A stretch of 64,000 bases of DNA, taken from contig NZ_CP166991.1 in NCBI RefSeq assembly GCF_046197875.1, forward strand, positions 1,054,001-1,118,000, written 5' to 3'. The notes below the pieces were generated by a model. It made no database searches. It saw nothing but the letters and a program-made list of their open reading frames with translations, and was not told the origin of the DNA. Origin of the DNA: Methanobrevibacter_A acididurans. Its GTDB lineage: Archaea; Methanobacteriota; Methanobacteria; Methanobacteriales; Methanobacteriaceae. Below, piece after piece: positions 17,070-26,329 of this stretch; the stretch's first letter is position 1, and each line of letters opens with the position of its first letter. The position numbers and the translations under genes were made by a program.

Positions 17070-17546
17070 ATGAGATGCGAGATTTGTGGAAAACCAATAT
17101 CTGGTAAACCTATAAGAACAAAAGTTGACGGTGCAGTTTTAGATACATGCAAAGAATGTTCAAAACTTGGAAGAATACAAAAAGCACCCCCTCAAAGACA
17201 AATTAAAAGAAAAACAGCAAAAAAACAAAGTACTCAAAAATACCAAAGAAAAAGAGACGAACCTAGTGAAGAAATTGTTGAAAATTTTGGTAACATTTGT
17301 AAACAAGCAAGGGAATCTAAAGGCTGGTCTCGGGAACAATTAGGTGAAAAAATCCAAGAAAAAGTCTCAGTAATTAAAAAAATAGAATCTGGAAAAATGA
17401 CACCAGAACTTAATTTAGCATATAAATTTGAAAAAACATTAAATATTAAAATTATAGAAAAAGTAGATAACCTCGATTTAGAACAATTTAAAACATCTTC
17501 ATCAGGTGGTTTAACACTTGGAAGTATAGTAAAAATAAAAAAATAA
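17070..17546 (+). CDS. Multiprotein bridging factor 1 homologue (aMBF1), zinc ribbon plus HTH
   Basis: The product has an N-terminal zinc ribbon (RCEICGKP then DTCKECSKL), a basic linker with RQIKRKTAKKQS, and a cro/C1-type helix-turn-helix: ICKQARESKGWSREQLGEKIQEKVSVIKKIESGKMTP. This order defines archaeal MBF1, which is reported to bind the small ribosomal subunit and may also act in transcription. The frame could open at a TTG at 17061, but GTTGAT sits 4 bases before the ATG at 17070 (MRCEICGK), which I use, giving 158 residues. It is convergent with the next gene. Confidence 0.88.
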   Translation: MRCEICGKPISGKPIRTKVDGAVLDTCKECSKLGRIQKAPPQRQIKRKTAKKQSTQKYQRKRDEPSEEIVENFGNICKQARESKGWSREQLGEKIQEKVSVIKKIESGKMTPELNLAYKFEKTLNIKIIEKVDNLDLEQFKTSSSGGLTLGSIVKIKK

Positions 17547-17578
17547 AAAAATTTTATTATATTTCTAAAATTCTTTTT

Positions 17579-18001
17579 TTATAAATAACCTATTTTTGAA
17601 TTTTTGTATTCTCTAGCAGATTTATATTTATAATCTTTCATCATAGTACCTTTATTCTTATTAGAATAATAACCTTTTAAAGGTGCTGATTGATTTAAAA
17701 TTTTAACTAAATCCCCATACCCTTCATAATCATCAATTACCACTACTACATGAGCTGGTGGGTGAATTTTTTTCACTTGAATGATAGATAATGTTATGTC
17801 TTCTTTTACAAAAAAAGCAGTTGCAACATGTGATTTGTTACGTATTTTTTGATTCAATATTTTTCCTACAATTTCATCTGCGAATTGAGGATCCACATTT
17901 TTAGGTTTTGATGTTAAATTTAATTTAGCATGTCTTTCAATATCTGCAATTGCATTTAATAATTTTTGATTGTTTTCGCCACGAATTAATATTAATGCCA
18001 T
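17579..18001 (-). CDS. Conserved methanogen protein, DUF356-like
   Basis: The protein is 140 residues and begins MALILIRGENNQKLLNAIADIERHAKLNL, with a middle strand pair SHVATAFFVKEDITLSIIQVKKIHPPAHVVVVIDDYEGYGDLV. From memory this resembles DUF356 proteins found in methanogens, whose role is not established. There is no signal peptide or membrane segment, so it should be cytosolic. It is a single gene, convergent with MBF1. Confidence 0.6.
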   Translation of the reverse strand: MALILIRGENNQKLLNAIADIERHAKLNLTSKPKNVDPQFADEIVGKILNQKIRNKSHVATAFFVKEDITLSIIQVKKIHPPAHVVVVIDDYEGYGDLVKILNQSAPLKGYYSNKNKGTMMKDYKYKSAREYKNSKIGYL

Positions 18002-18232
18002 GTTTTTTTACCCTTTATTTTTATTGTTTAATAATTTTTAAATTTTAGTAAATTTTTATATAATTTTTTTGAATTATAATTATACAGCTTTTTTAGTGTT
18101 TAAATCCTGATAATAACTGTTAAAATTTTATTTTTTTAATAAATTGTGTTTAAAATTTTCTTTATTTGTTTTTTAGATTTAAATTAAAAAATTATAATAT
18201 TATTCAAATTGATTTTGTTTTTTTATAAAAAA

Positions 18233-18289
18233 AGGTTATATAATGAGATTTATTTTTTAAATTTATAATTTTTCCTCATTAAATAACCT
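18233..18289 (-). terminator. Long inverted repeat after the secreted-protein operon
   Basis: AGGTTATATAATGAG (18233-18247) and CTCATTAAATAACCT (18275-18289) pair at 14 of 15 positions. The repeat lies 9 bp beyond the stop of the minus-strand gene at 18298. The loop is AT-rich and the minus strand continues into T-rich sequence. Confidence 0.55.
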
Positions 18290-18297
18290 GAATTATT

Positions 18298-19578
18298 CTA
18301 TTTTCGATCTTGGAAGTTTTTTATAAGCCTACTTCTGAATATTACTAACAGTATAAGAATTATACCAATTGCTGTTTGTATTGTTCCAATAATAGTTAAT
18401 AAAAATGAACTTACTGGTAAATTCCAAGGTGGGGATGTTCTTCCATCAGCTAATGGTTCAAAGTATACTCCAACGGCTCGAGAGTTTTCTTTAACACTTA
18501 TGTCTTTAGGTTCAACATAATTTACTCCCATTATTAAACCATTATGAATACCTCTATTTATAGATCCTGCAATTTGATCAGGATTATAACCATATTTAGT
18601 TACTGATGCTTGAACAATAGCTTCCGTCGTATCTGCTAATCCTGCCCTATCACTACCATAAACTGATACACTTGTTGTATTTGATGTAACAGTTATTGCA
18701 TTGATTAATGCATCACAAGCATTGGTTGTTTTTAGTTGACTTCCATCAACTGGACATACTTGATAATTTTCTGCTTCAGGGAATCCTACACTCCATCCAC
18801 ATGTTGGACATGATTTAGTATAGTTTTCACTCATTGCATAACCAGTAGCATTCATTTCAGTTGGTGTGAACATATCTCCTGTAGATACACGAGATACAAG
18901 ATTAACAGCACCTCCACCGTATTGTTCTCCGGAATCTGTTGCAACTTCTCTCATTGCTTCTCCAACAATACGTGTAGCTGGGTAACCATCTCTTATCATT
19001 TTACCTATATTCACAGCAGTTTGATATCTTACTGAATCTGCAGTACCCATCTTTGGGTTTCCTTCAGAGTTTCTTAAGTGAATAATAGCTCCTTTATGAC
19101 CTTCTTGTAGTACTGCCAATCCTCCGCTTGTTGAGGAGTAAGGTGTGACTGTAATCTCACCATTATCTTGTTCTTCAACAACATATGCATCAAATGATCC
19201 GCCAATAGCTGCCCCTACATTTGGACCACCTACTATAAGACGAATCCCATTAAAGGAACTTGCTACAGATGCTGCTGTAGAAGGTGAAGCACCATTCTGT
19301 AATGCTGCTACACATTGACCAATCGCTTGTACACGATCTGAAGAGTTACCTTCACCCCCAGATAGTACAGCAAATTGTTTATCCTTACTCATAAGGAAAG
19401 ATGATTGAAACATGTTTTTAGCAAATGACATACTCCCTGCAGCAACACCATTAGGATCATTTCCTGCTGGATCAGTGATTACTATAACGTTACAAGTTGC
19501 TGAAACTTCACTAATTACAGTAAAAACGGCCAAGAATAATATTAATCCAAGAAATATATATTTAGTTTTCTTATTCAT
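18298..19578 (-). CDS. Secreted membrane-anchored protein of unknown function with an internal zinc ribbon
   Basis: I do not recognise a characterised family. The 426 residues begin with a signal peptide (KYIFLGLILFLAVFTVISEVSA) and end with a membrane segment (SFLLTIIGTIQTAIGIILILLVIF, about 393-416) and a basic cytosolic tail, so the body faces outside. It contains Gly/Ala-rich segments (GSMSFAKNMFQSSFLMSKDKQ, GGAVNLVSRVSTGDMF) and a four-Cys element, CPTCGW then CPVDG, at about 259-281. It is the second gene of a pair: 19602-20090 encodes another anchored exported protein 23 bp upstream. Confidence 0.75.
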   Translation of the reverse strand: MNKKTKYIFLGLILFLAVFTVISEVSATCNVIVITDPAGNDPNGVAAGSMSFAKNMFQSSFLMSKDKQFAVLSGGEGNSSDRVQAIGQCVAALQNGASPSTAASVASSFNGIRLIVGGPNVGAAIGGSFDAYVVEEQDNGEITVTPYSSTSGGLAVLQEGHKGAIIHLRNSEGNPKMGTADSVRYQTAVNIGKMIRDGYPATRIVGEAMREVATDSGEQYGGGAVNLVSRVSTGDMFTPTEMNATGYAMSENYTKSCPTCGWSVGFPEAENYQVCPVDGSQLKTTNACDALINAITVTSNTTSVSVYGSDRAGLADTTEAIVQASVTKYGYNPDQIAGSINRGIHNGLIMGVNYVEPKDISVKENSRAVGVYFEPLADGRTSPPWNLPVSSFLLTIIGTIQTAIGIILILLVIFRSRLIKNFQDRK

Positions 19579-19601
19579 CTATTATCATCCTCTTTATAAA
19601 T

Positions 19602-20090
19602 TTACGCCGTTTCCTTAAATTGTGCAGTGTTCACTCCATTGTATGATGCATTATCTGCATTAGAAGTATTACTGACAGGTATTGTTGAGAAATCTTCAAT
19701 AACTGTAACAGTCACAATTCCCGTATTTTTATCTACTTTAACATCCGCCGCTGCAATAGGTTGTAATGTTGTACCTGGAACTGTGGATTTACATGCAAAT
19801 TGTTCAGCATTAGATATGGCCTCCGACAGTGGCAACGTACGTTTACTTGTTACAAGCATATCTCCATCAATATAAGAGCTTTCTCTGAAACCTGCTGCTT
19901 GCACATTTTCTCTAATTGTTTCGATTGGAACAACATCATTTCCTTTTACAATAATCCCTGCTATTGGAACACCTTGGTCCACTTCAGGAGATGAGGCATA
20001 TGCAACGTAAGTTATAATTCTTCCACATAAGATTAATAAAAATGCTAAAAGCAAAATCATTAATGTGTCTCGTCTTACTTTAATAAACAT
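19602..20090 (-). CDS. Exported or N-terminally anchored protein, unknown function
   Basis: The 162-residue protein has an N-terminal hydrophobic segment, LMILLLAFLLILCGRIITYVAYA (about 10-32), followed by a beta-rich domain (VPIAGIIVKGNDVVPIETIRENVQAAGF, ADVKVDKNTGIVTVTVIEDFSTIPV). The hydrophobic segment could be a signal peptide or an anchor. It is the promoter-proximal gene of a pair with 18298-19578, so the two probably work together at the cell surface. Confidence 0.75.
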   Translation of the reverse strand: MFIKVRRDTLMILLLAFLLILCGRIITYVAYASSPEVDQGVPIAGIIVKGNDVVPIETIRENVQAAGFRESSYIDGDMLVTSKRTLPLSEAISNAEQFACKSTVPGTTLQPIAAADVKVDKNTGIVTVTVIEDFSTIPVSNTSNADNASYNGVNTAQFKETA

Positions 20091-20512
20091 ATGAATATAT
20101 CCTCTTTAATATGAATTAATTATGTTTTTGAATTAATTTTATAATAATATAATTATCAATTTATCGCAAATATTTCTCTAATATTACTATAAATATAATA
20201 ACATTATTTTATAAGATTAATATCTTATTTAATATTATGTATTCTATGAAATTAATAATAAATCTTTAAATATAATATAAACAATGATTTTATTAATAAA
20301 TAAGAAAATAAGCACAATAAATAATTGAAAATAGGTAAAAAATAGTAGAAAAAAGAGAAAAATTTAAATTTAATTGAAAAATATTTCATAAATAATAAAA
20401 ATCTAAGAATTTTCTTGAATTTAAAATTTAATAATCCGGAATATGGGAAATAATTTTTTATTACCAACTAAAAGAAAATAAATTCAAACAATAATTTTTA
20501 TATCTTATTTCT
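20091..20512. other. 422-bp AT-rich gap
   Basis: It contains the promoter side of the exported-protein pair and the 3' side of nreA. The one open frame here (minus strand, 20252-20467) is a Phe/Tyr/Leu/Lys run typical of AT-rich noise with no good ribosome site. No other structure was seen. Confidence 0.6.
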
Positions 20513-21676
20513 TTAAAAAAATGCGTCTAAAGTTGTTTGTTTAGAAATAAAAAGTTCCTTTAACAAATGACTATTTTCAATATAATAATTGGTTGAAGAT
20601 TTCAATTTATTATTTGCAAAATTTAAAGAATCTTTTAAAGTTTCAAAACTCATTGAATTTTGACTCATAGCTATTCTAATATTTTCTCGAACATTAAATA
20701 CTCCAAGTGGTTCAAAATTCTCATAAATTTCACGAATAATTATCACTCCAGATTGTCTATGAACTTTTCGTAAGTGCTCTAATACAGCTAATTTTCCAGC
20801 ATAATATGCTCCTTGAAGAGGACTATAAGAGGTTTTACCTTTATTATATTCATGATCTATGAATGTGATTTTTTCATTATTTAAAACTTTTAAATAAGTT
20901 TCTATCATTTCAAACTCCCATTCTTCAGGAATTAAAATAATAATGAAATTATTCCCTAAACTTGAGTAATTGTAAACTTCGTAAGAGTCTATTGTTGGAT
21001 TATATTTCACTTCTTTTAATAATCCATTTGAGATTGCAGTATCGCAAGCTGTTATACTCCATCGTGTAGGTACTAATTTACGATTCTGTTTTTCTCCAAA
21101 TGCTCCAACACTGAAAGTTTTTTGTAGTTTACTGAATGGTACATTATGATTATACATTGCCATTACAGCATCTGTTGCTTTTAAATCAGTATCATAATAA
21201 GATTTTTCCAATTTTTTATCCCATCTAACTTCATCAATATCAAATTTCTTTATTAATGCACTAGGACCATGAGGTTCACTTTCACCTTGATATCCTCCAC
21301 CTGTAGGACGTTTTTTAAAGGTTGCTTCACTATCTGTAGAATATTTGGATAAGCTGATACTTTGTAATTTTTCAACATAAGGGTTTTCAAGGTCTTTTAC
21401 ACCAATTAATTGTTTTCCTCGTATTAAATTCATTCTGAAATTAAAAATATCTTTTCCTGTTTTACCATTTTGTATCCATGTTTCAGGACTATCTAATAAA
21501 CTAGTATCTCCTTTATCAGGTGTTATCATTGGACCAGCATATACTTTAGGATAATTCCAATGACCAATAAATACTGATGGAGGTGTACTACCGTCTAGGT
21601 TTTTATTTATCTTAATACTTCGAATTTTCTGGTTTTTAGTTAGTTCATCTAAGTATTGACTTTTATTTATTGACAT
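20513..21676 (-). CDS. nreA: NreA-type archaeal DNA repair protein with C-terminal PCNA-binding motif
   Basis: The 387 residues have the Nre family hallmarks PPSVFIGHWNYPKVYAGPM (about 32-50), EATFKKRPTGGGY, VPTRWSITACD and SYSPLQGAYYAGKLAVLEHLRK. The protein ends QTTLDAFF, a canonical PIP box for PCNA. NreA of halophilic archaea acts in DNA damage tolerance and depends on this motif. The N-terminus has no cysteine cluster. It lies 29 bp downstream of ogt on the same strand, consistent with a shared repair role. Confidence 0.9.
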   Translation of the reverse strand: MSINKSQYLDELTKNQKIRSIKINKNLDGSTPPSVFIGHWNYPKVYAGPMITPDKGDTSLLDSPETWIQNGKTGKDIFNFRMNLIRGKQLIGVKDLENPYVEKLQSISLSKYSTDSEATFKKRPTGGGYQGESEPHGPSALIKKFDIDEVRWDKKLEKSYYDTDLKATDAVMAMYNHNVPFSKLQKTFSVGAFGEKQNRKLVPTRWSITACDTAISNGLLKEVKYNPTIDSYEVYNYSSLGNNFIIILIPEEWEFEMIETYLKVLNNEKITFIDHEYNKGKTSYSPLQGAYYAGKLAVLEHLRKVHRQSGVIIIREIYENFEPLGVFNVRENIRIAMSQNSMSFETLKDSLNFANNKLKSSTNYYIENSHLLKELFISKQTTLDAFF

Positions 21677-21705
21677 GAAAAACTCCTATTAAAGCTTTTA
21701 TTTAA

Positions 21706-22176
21706 TTATATTACTTTATCCATTTGGAATTTTATCCCTTCATTAAAGAGTAATTGTTTTTTTAATTCTAAACCTCCACGATATCCAGTTAATTGATTAT
21801 TAGAACCTATCACCCTATGACAGGGTATGATAAATGGTAATGGATTTTTTGCTAAGGCCCTCCCAATTGCTTGATATGCTTTAGAATTAATAGAATTACC
21901 TATTTGTTTATATGTACTAGTTTTTCCTTTTGGTACTTTTAATGTTTCAATATAAACTTTTCTTTGAAAATTAGTAATAGGAAGAGTGTTTAAATCAAAA
22001 CAATTTTGAAAATTAACATTTCCTCCTTTTATGAATTTTTTTATTAAATTTTCTAAATTTTTAGACTCAATAAGATTATGATTTTTAATATACTCCTTAT
22101 TTATTTCATTAAATTCATTTTCAAAATAAATAAGTTGTGCTAATTCGTCTTTGTTAATGTATGCTTTTATATTCAT
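21706..22176 (-). CDS. ogt: Methylated-DNA-protein cysteine methyltransferase (O6-alkylguanine repair)
   Basis: This 156-residue suicide repair enzyme transfers alkyl groups from O6-alkylguanine to its own Cys119 in IIPCHRVIG. The DNA-binding helix-turn-helix is VPKGKTSTYKQIG with AIGRALAKNP, and the Asn hinge is GSNNQLTGYRGG. The N-terminal domain is short and divergent. It is the first gene of the ogt-nreA repair pair. Confidence 0.93.
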   Translation of the reverse strand: MNIKAYINKDELAQLIYFENEFNEINKEYIKNHNLIESKNLENLIKKFIKGGNVNFQNCFDLNTLPITNFQRKVYIETLKVPKGKTSTYKQIGNSINSKAYQAIGRALAKNPLPFIIPCHRVIGSNNQLTGYRGGLELKKQLLFNEGIKFQMDKVI

Positions 22177-22261
22177 GAAAATTTTTTTAAACCTCCTTTA
22201 TAATCTTACTTGTTTTAAAGGATATTTAAATAAAAAAAAGAAATTAAATTTAATTATTAAT

Positions 22262-23773
22262 TTATAATATTTTTTTAAGTAATTCTTCTGCAGGATCCAT
22301 TCCTTGTGCCCCAATAAGTAAAATTAAATCATCAGGTGTGGAAAATTCCACAGTATCAGATAATGCGTCTATTAATTTATCATAAATTACATATTCTGTA
22401 TTTTCCTTGTTTAATTCATCTTCAAATATTTTTCTCTCTTGAGGTGTTACAGTATTATTGTGATCTACTTCATCTTCACTACAAGATAATATTAAATTAA
22501 TTGGTATTTGATCTTCTTCTTGAAGATTATTTATTACATCTGATAATGCTTCTGCTATTAATTTATTTAATACTATTCCTCTAGAGCCTCTAATTGCATC
22601 AATAACCCATAATGTTTTTAAATTATTTTTATTAGCAGTTTTAAATGCTGATTGTATTGTTGCTTTAATTCCTTCAGGATTATGTGCAAAATCATCAATT
22701 ATTAATGGTTTTTCATTTAATGTTACAAATCTTCTTTTTAAAGGTTTATATGATTTTACTCCTTCTTTAATTTGTTCAAGAGGAATATTTAAGGATATTG
22801 TTGATGCTATAGCAGATAAAGTGTTTTGTATGAAGTGGTGAGATTGGAATGGTAATTCATCTAATTTTAAAAATATTTTATCTTCATAAATTATTGCTTC
22901 TTTTTCATCACTATAAGATAATTTATTTATTCTATTAGTAGTTTTAATGTTTTCTAAGTTTTCAGGGTCCATACTTAAATAGAAAATATTACAATTTTCT
23001 TTAACTGTTTCATCCATTATTCTTACTCTTTCATCATCATAGTTAAGTACTGCTGTTCCATGAGTTAAGGATTTTATTAAACCTTCAGTTTCTTCTTTAA
23101 CTTCTTCCACATCATGAACTAGTCCTATATGATCCATTGCAACATTAGTTACTACAGATACATCTTGGTTTATAGCTTCACTCATTAAATATGCATGATT
23201 TTTCATGAAGTAATCTTCCCATCCTTGTACTTCAGAAACTTCAACAACTAAATAATCTAAACCTTTTTGTTCATTATATGATTGTACTAAAAGTTTTGAT
23301 ACCATTGGATCAATTAAAGTATTAAATTCACTTCTTGCATCAGTATTAGTGAATACTTTAGCTCCAAAATTTTTTAGTATATGGTACACCATATGAGTAG
23401 TGGTGGATTTCCCATTTGTCCCTGTTACAACTACTCTTTTAGTATTTGGTGCATAATTTTCAACTGTCCATTTTATTGCATATGCATTAGCTTCTTCTAT
23501 TTTATTTACAACAATTATAGGATATTTTAATTTATCTGCAATTTCTAAACAATCATCTAATGGATGTAAGGTTATTATACATGCTACATTTTTTTTATTA
23601 GCAATTTCCACCCCTTTTCCATTAATTTTATGTCTTATTACAATATCTCCTTTTTTTGCACTGTTTAATGTTGTGAATGAACCAGTGAACCCTAATGATT
23701 TATAATCATTGCTTCCATAGAGTGTTCCATTGATTTTTTGTGTTAAATCTTCGATTTTAATATTTTTTGTCAT
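22262..23773 (-). CDS. Mur ligase family protein, probable pseudomurein peptide ligase
   Basis: The 503-residue ATP-dependent amide ligase has an N-terminal uridine-nucleotide-binding-like domain, the P-loop VVVTGTNGKSTTTHM (about 115-129), central motifs NVAMDHIGLVHDVEEV and HHFIQNTLSAIAS, and the C-terminal DDFAHNPEG. Bacterial relatives add amino acids to UDP-MurNAc; the Methanobacteriales versions (pMurC/pMurE type) are proposed to build the pseudomurein peptide. The MraY-like gene lies 72 bp upstream on the same strand and an ATP-grasp gene beyond it, which supports that role. Which residue it adds cannot be read from sequence. Confidence 0.88.
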   Translation of the reverse strand: MTKNIKIEDLTQKINGTLYGSNDYKSLGFTGSFTTLNSAKKGDIVIRHKINGKGVEIANKKNVACIITLHPLDDCLEIADKLKYPIIVVNKIEEANAYAIKWTVENYAPNTKRVVVTGTNGKSTTTHMVYHILKNFGAKVFTNTDARSEFNTLIDPMVSKLLVQSYNEQKGLDYLVVEVSEVQGWEDYFMKNHAYLMSEAINQDVSVVTNVAMDHIGLVHDVEEVKEETEGLIKSLTHGTAVLNYDDERVRIMDETVKENCNIFYLSMDPENLENIKTTNRINKLSYSDEKEAIIYEDKIFLKLDELPFQSHHFIQNTLSAIASTISLNIPLEQIKEGVKSYKPLKRRFVTLNEKPLIIDDFAHNPEGIKATIQSAFKTANKNNLKTLWVIDAIRGSRGIVLNKLIAEALSDVINNLQEEDQIPINLILSCSEDEVDHNNTVTPQERKIFEDELNKENTEYVIYDKLIDALSDTVEFSTPDDLILLIGAQGMDPAEELLKKIL

Positions 23774-23845
23774 TGCGAATTTACTTCCCTTAAAAAAAAG
23801 TATTTATATTGAATTCTTATATGAAAAAAAGAAAAATAGATTTTT

Positions 23846-24934
23846 TTATAGTATGAATACAAAATAATCTATTAATAATCCAATTATACAAGCTATTGCT
23901 GTTATTAACCAATAACTACTTACGATTTTTACTTCACTTATTCCTCGATAATTTAATGCATGATGTAATGGTTCTACAGGTAATGTTATTATATGTGCAC
24001 GATGCATTAAACTAATTATAGTTGAACCAATTGGTACTGCTAAGGATAATAATCCAAAATATGGGATATTTGTGATTAATACTGCTGCTGCAAATCCTGA
24101 ACCTAAAATGAATGATCCAGTATCTCCCATGAAAATTTTTGCAGGGTACTTATTAAACACAAGGAAACCTAAACAGATTGCAAATAATATTGCAAATGGT
24201 GCTATTCCTTCCATATTCCCATTTATAAAACAGAATACTCCACAAGCAAAAGAGGCTATGGCAATTATTCCAGATGCTAAACCATCCATTCCATCTATAA
24301 GGTTTACTGCATTTATACATCCTAATACTGCTATTATAACTATTGGTATAGCTAATAATCCTAAGTTAAATCCTCCAAGAGTCCATACTGTACTTGTTAA
24401 TACTAGGAATATACCTGGTAAAAATTGTGCTATTATTTTAACAGATTCATGAGGTTCATATTTAATAGGTATTTCTGCAACTTGTTCTAATTTTCCAGCT
24501 GCAAGTAAAGGTTCTAATTGTTTTTTAGCTTTATCAGTAGTTACTCTTGCTTCTTCTGAAACACCTAAATTTAAGATACCTATTTGGACAACATCCGGAG
24601 AAATGTTTTTAACTACTTTTTGATATTCTTTTACTTTTAATCCAAGTAAATCATCAAGTAATCCCATAACTCCACCTGTAACCATTATGAAACTAGTTAT
24701 AAGAATTGGTAAATTTTTATAGAATAATGAAACAACAAATAATATTGCGAATAAGAAGGATATTCCACCCATTGTAGGTGTTCCAGTTTTATGTCTGTGT
24801 TCGCTTACTATTGGAGAGTCTGAAATATCTGCATCTATTAATACATGACGTATAAAAAATGTAGAGAAAACAGTGACTACAAAGGTTATTAAAAATAAAA
24901 TTACCATATTTGTTGTGTTCATTACTAAATACAT
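23846..24934 (-). CDS. MraY-like glycosyl-phosphate transferase, probable pseudomurein lipid-linked step
   Basis: This multi-pass membrane enzyme of about 362 residues has MraY/WecA family motifs: TPTMGGISFLFAI, GLLDDLLGL, NAVNLIDGMDGLASG (catalytic Asp pair region) and KIFMGDTGSFILGSG. It should transfer a phospho-sugar-peptide from a nucleotide carrier to a membrane polyprenyl phosphate. Compared with bacterial MraY it has a soluble insertion of about 60 residues, KVKEYQKVVKNISPDVVQ to KYEPHESVK. The frame opens at GTG 24943, but GTGGTAA fits a start at ATG 24934. It sits between the Mur ligase and the ATP-grasp gene. Confidence 0.88.
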   Translation of the reverse strand: MYLVMNTTNMVILFLITFVVTVFSTFFIRHVLIDADISDSPIVSEHRHKTGTPTMGGISFLFAILFVVSLFYKNLPILITSFIMVTGGVMGLLDDLLGLKVKEYQKVVKNISPDVVQIGILNLGVSEEARVTTDKAKKQLEPLLAAGKLEQVAEIPIKYEPHESVKIIAQFLPGIFLVLTSTVWTLGGFNLGLLAIPIVIIAVLGCINAVNLIDGMDGLASGIIAIASFACGVFCFINGNMEGIAPFAILFAICLGFLVFNKYPAKIFMGDTGSFILGSGFAAAVLITNIPYFGLLSLAVPIGSTIISLMHRAHIITLPVEPLHHALNYRGISEVKIVSSYWLITAIACIIGLLIDYFVFIL

Positions 24935-25138
24935 TATTACCACGATTTTTTTAAAAAATTTTTATTTACTAATTATATATTTTAGAATTTAATATTATTT
25001 AAACTTTATTTTAAGTGCTTTAAAAAGTTAAAAAAAGGTTTTAAATTAAGTTAAAACAATATTTATAACTTAATTAATTTGATTTTTATTCTAGGATATT
25101 TAAAAAAAGAGTAAAAATTGAAAAAATTAAATTTAAAA

Positions 25139-26257
25139 TTATTTTTTATAATTAACTCCAGTTAATTGTTTTGCTAGTTCATAACAATCATTTAAAGTAT
25201 TTCCTCTTATGGTTAATCTTTGATAACCTTTTGGACCATGAACAACATAAGGACTATTAATGAAATCTTTAAGTGGTTTCCTAGATTGGGGGCCATTATA
25301 ATTATGTACTGGGATTTCAAGACTATGATAAGTTTTTCTTAGATTATTCATTTTATCTTCTGTAAAATCACCTGTAACCATTCGTATAAGATTTATTAAA
25401 GGGTTTATTCCAGTTGTTGCACAACTAAGATAACGTGTTCCACTCACTCTAGTGTTTATTTCTAGTGCATAAATTTCATCATTAGTTGGAGAATAAATGA
25501 GATCTATGTCTATAGTTCCTTCTGCATTTAAATTTTTCGCTATTTTATATGCTAAATCCATTACTCTTTGATTATTTAATCCTTTTAATTCTGTTGGTCC
25601 GGATCTTAATCTTAAAATTGGATGGATACCTTCAAGAGATGTTTCACCTTTATATATAGGTGCTATAGGATAATATAAATTATTCCAACTTGATACTTCT
25701 ATACTAATTTCAGAACCAGTTATGAATTCTTCACATAAAGCTTCATTAAAGGTTTTAAAGTATTCCTCAACATCTTTAAAGTTTTTACATACTTTAATAT
25801 CTTTTCCACCTTGCCCTTCTCCTTGTTTTAAAACTACAGGATAATTAAATCCATTTATATCATTGGGTTGGTGTAAGATTTTTGATTTAGGTGTTGATAT
25901 GTTATTTTCTTTAAAAAATTCTTTGGTTTTTATTTTATTTGAACATAAATCCACTGTTTTAGGGTTAGATATCAATACAGGTATTTGATGTTCTTTTTCT
26001 ATTTTTTCCTTCATTTCTGCTACACTTAATAAAGGAGGATCTATTCCAATTAAAGGTATTATTGCATCTACTTTCTCTTTTATTGCAATATTCATAGGTT
26101 CCCCCATACCTCTTGGAACTATGAATACTTCATCTGCATCTTCTAAGTTAGGTGCATCTTTGTTAGATTCTGTTACTAGTGTTTTTATATTGTTTTCTTT
26201 ACAGTAATATGCAACATCATCAAATAGTCTTGATCCGATAAATAGTATTTTTGTCAT
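25139..26257 (-). CDS. ATP-grasp (CarB-like) enzyme of the pseudomurein cluster
   Basis: The protein is about 372 residues. It has a pre-ATP-grasp Rossmann-like start (KILFIGSRLFDDVAYYC) and the ATP-grasp core: YPVVLKQGEGQGGKDIKV (about 145-162), ALCEEFITGSEISIEV, EGTIDIDLIYSP and IYALEINTRVSGTRYLS, the last carrying the metal-binding Glu and Asn. It resembles half of a carbamoyl-phosphate synthase large subunit. Such CarB-like genes are a known companion of pseudomurein Mur ligases, so it may ligate or activate an amino acid for the wall peptide. That role is inference. Confidence 0.82.
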   Translation of the reverse strand: MTKILFIGSRLFDDVAYYCKENNIKTLVTESNKDAPNLEDADEVFIVPRGMGEPMNIAIKEKVDAIIPLIGIDPPLLSVAEMKEKIEKEHQIPVLISNPKTVDLCSNKIKTKEFFKENNISTPKSKILHQPNDINGFNYPVVLKQGEGQGGKDIKVCKNFKDVEEYFKTFNEALCEEFITGSEISIEVSSWNNLYYPIAPIYKGETSLEGIHPILRLRSGPTELKGLNNQRVMDLAYKIAKNLNAEGTIDIDLIYSPTNDEIYALEINTRVSGTRYLSCATTGINPLINLIRMVTGDFTEDKMNNLRKTYHSLEIPVHNYNGPQSRKPLKDFINSPYVVHGPKGYQRLTIRGNTLNDCYELAKQLTGVNYKK

Positions 26258-26329
26258 AAACATCAGCTTAAATAGAAATTAAATTTTTTTTATTGAATAT
26301 TATATACTCATTTCTTTATATTTCTTATT

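Noticed and set aside
20252..20467. Minus-strand frame of 71 codons rich in Phe, Tyr, Leu and Lys
   Set aside because: Composition is what random AT-rich DNA gives; TTG start without a ribosome site; no motif.
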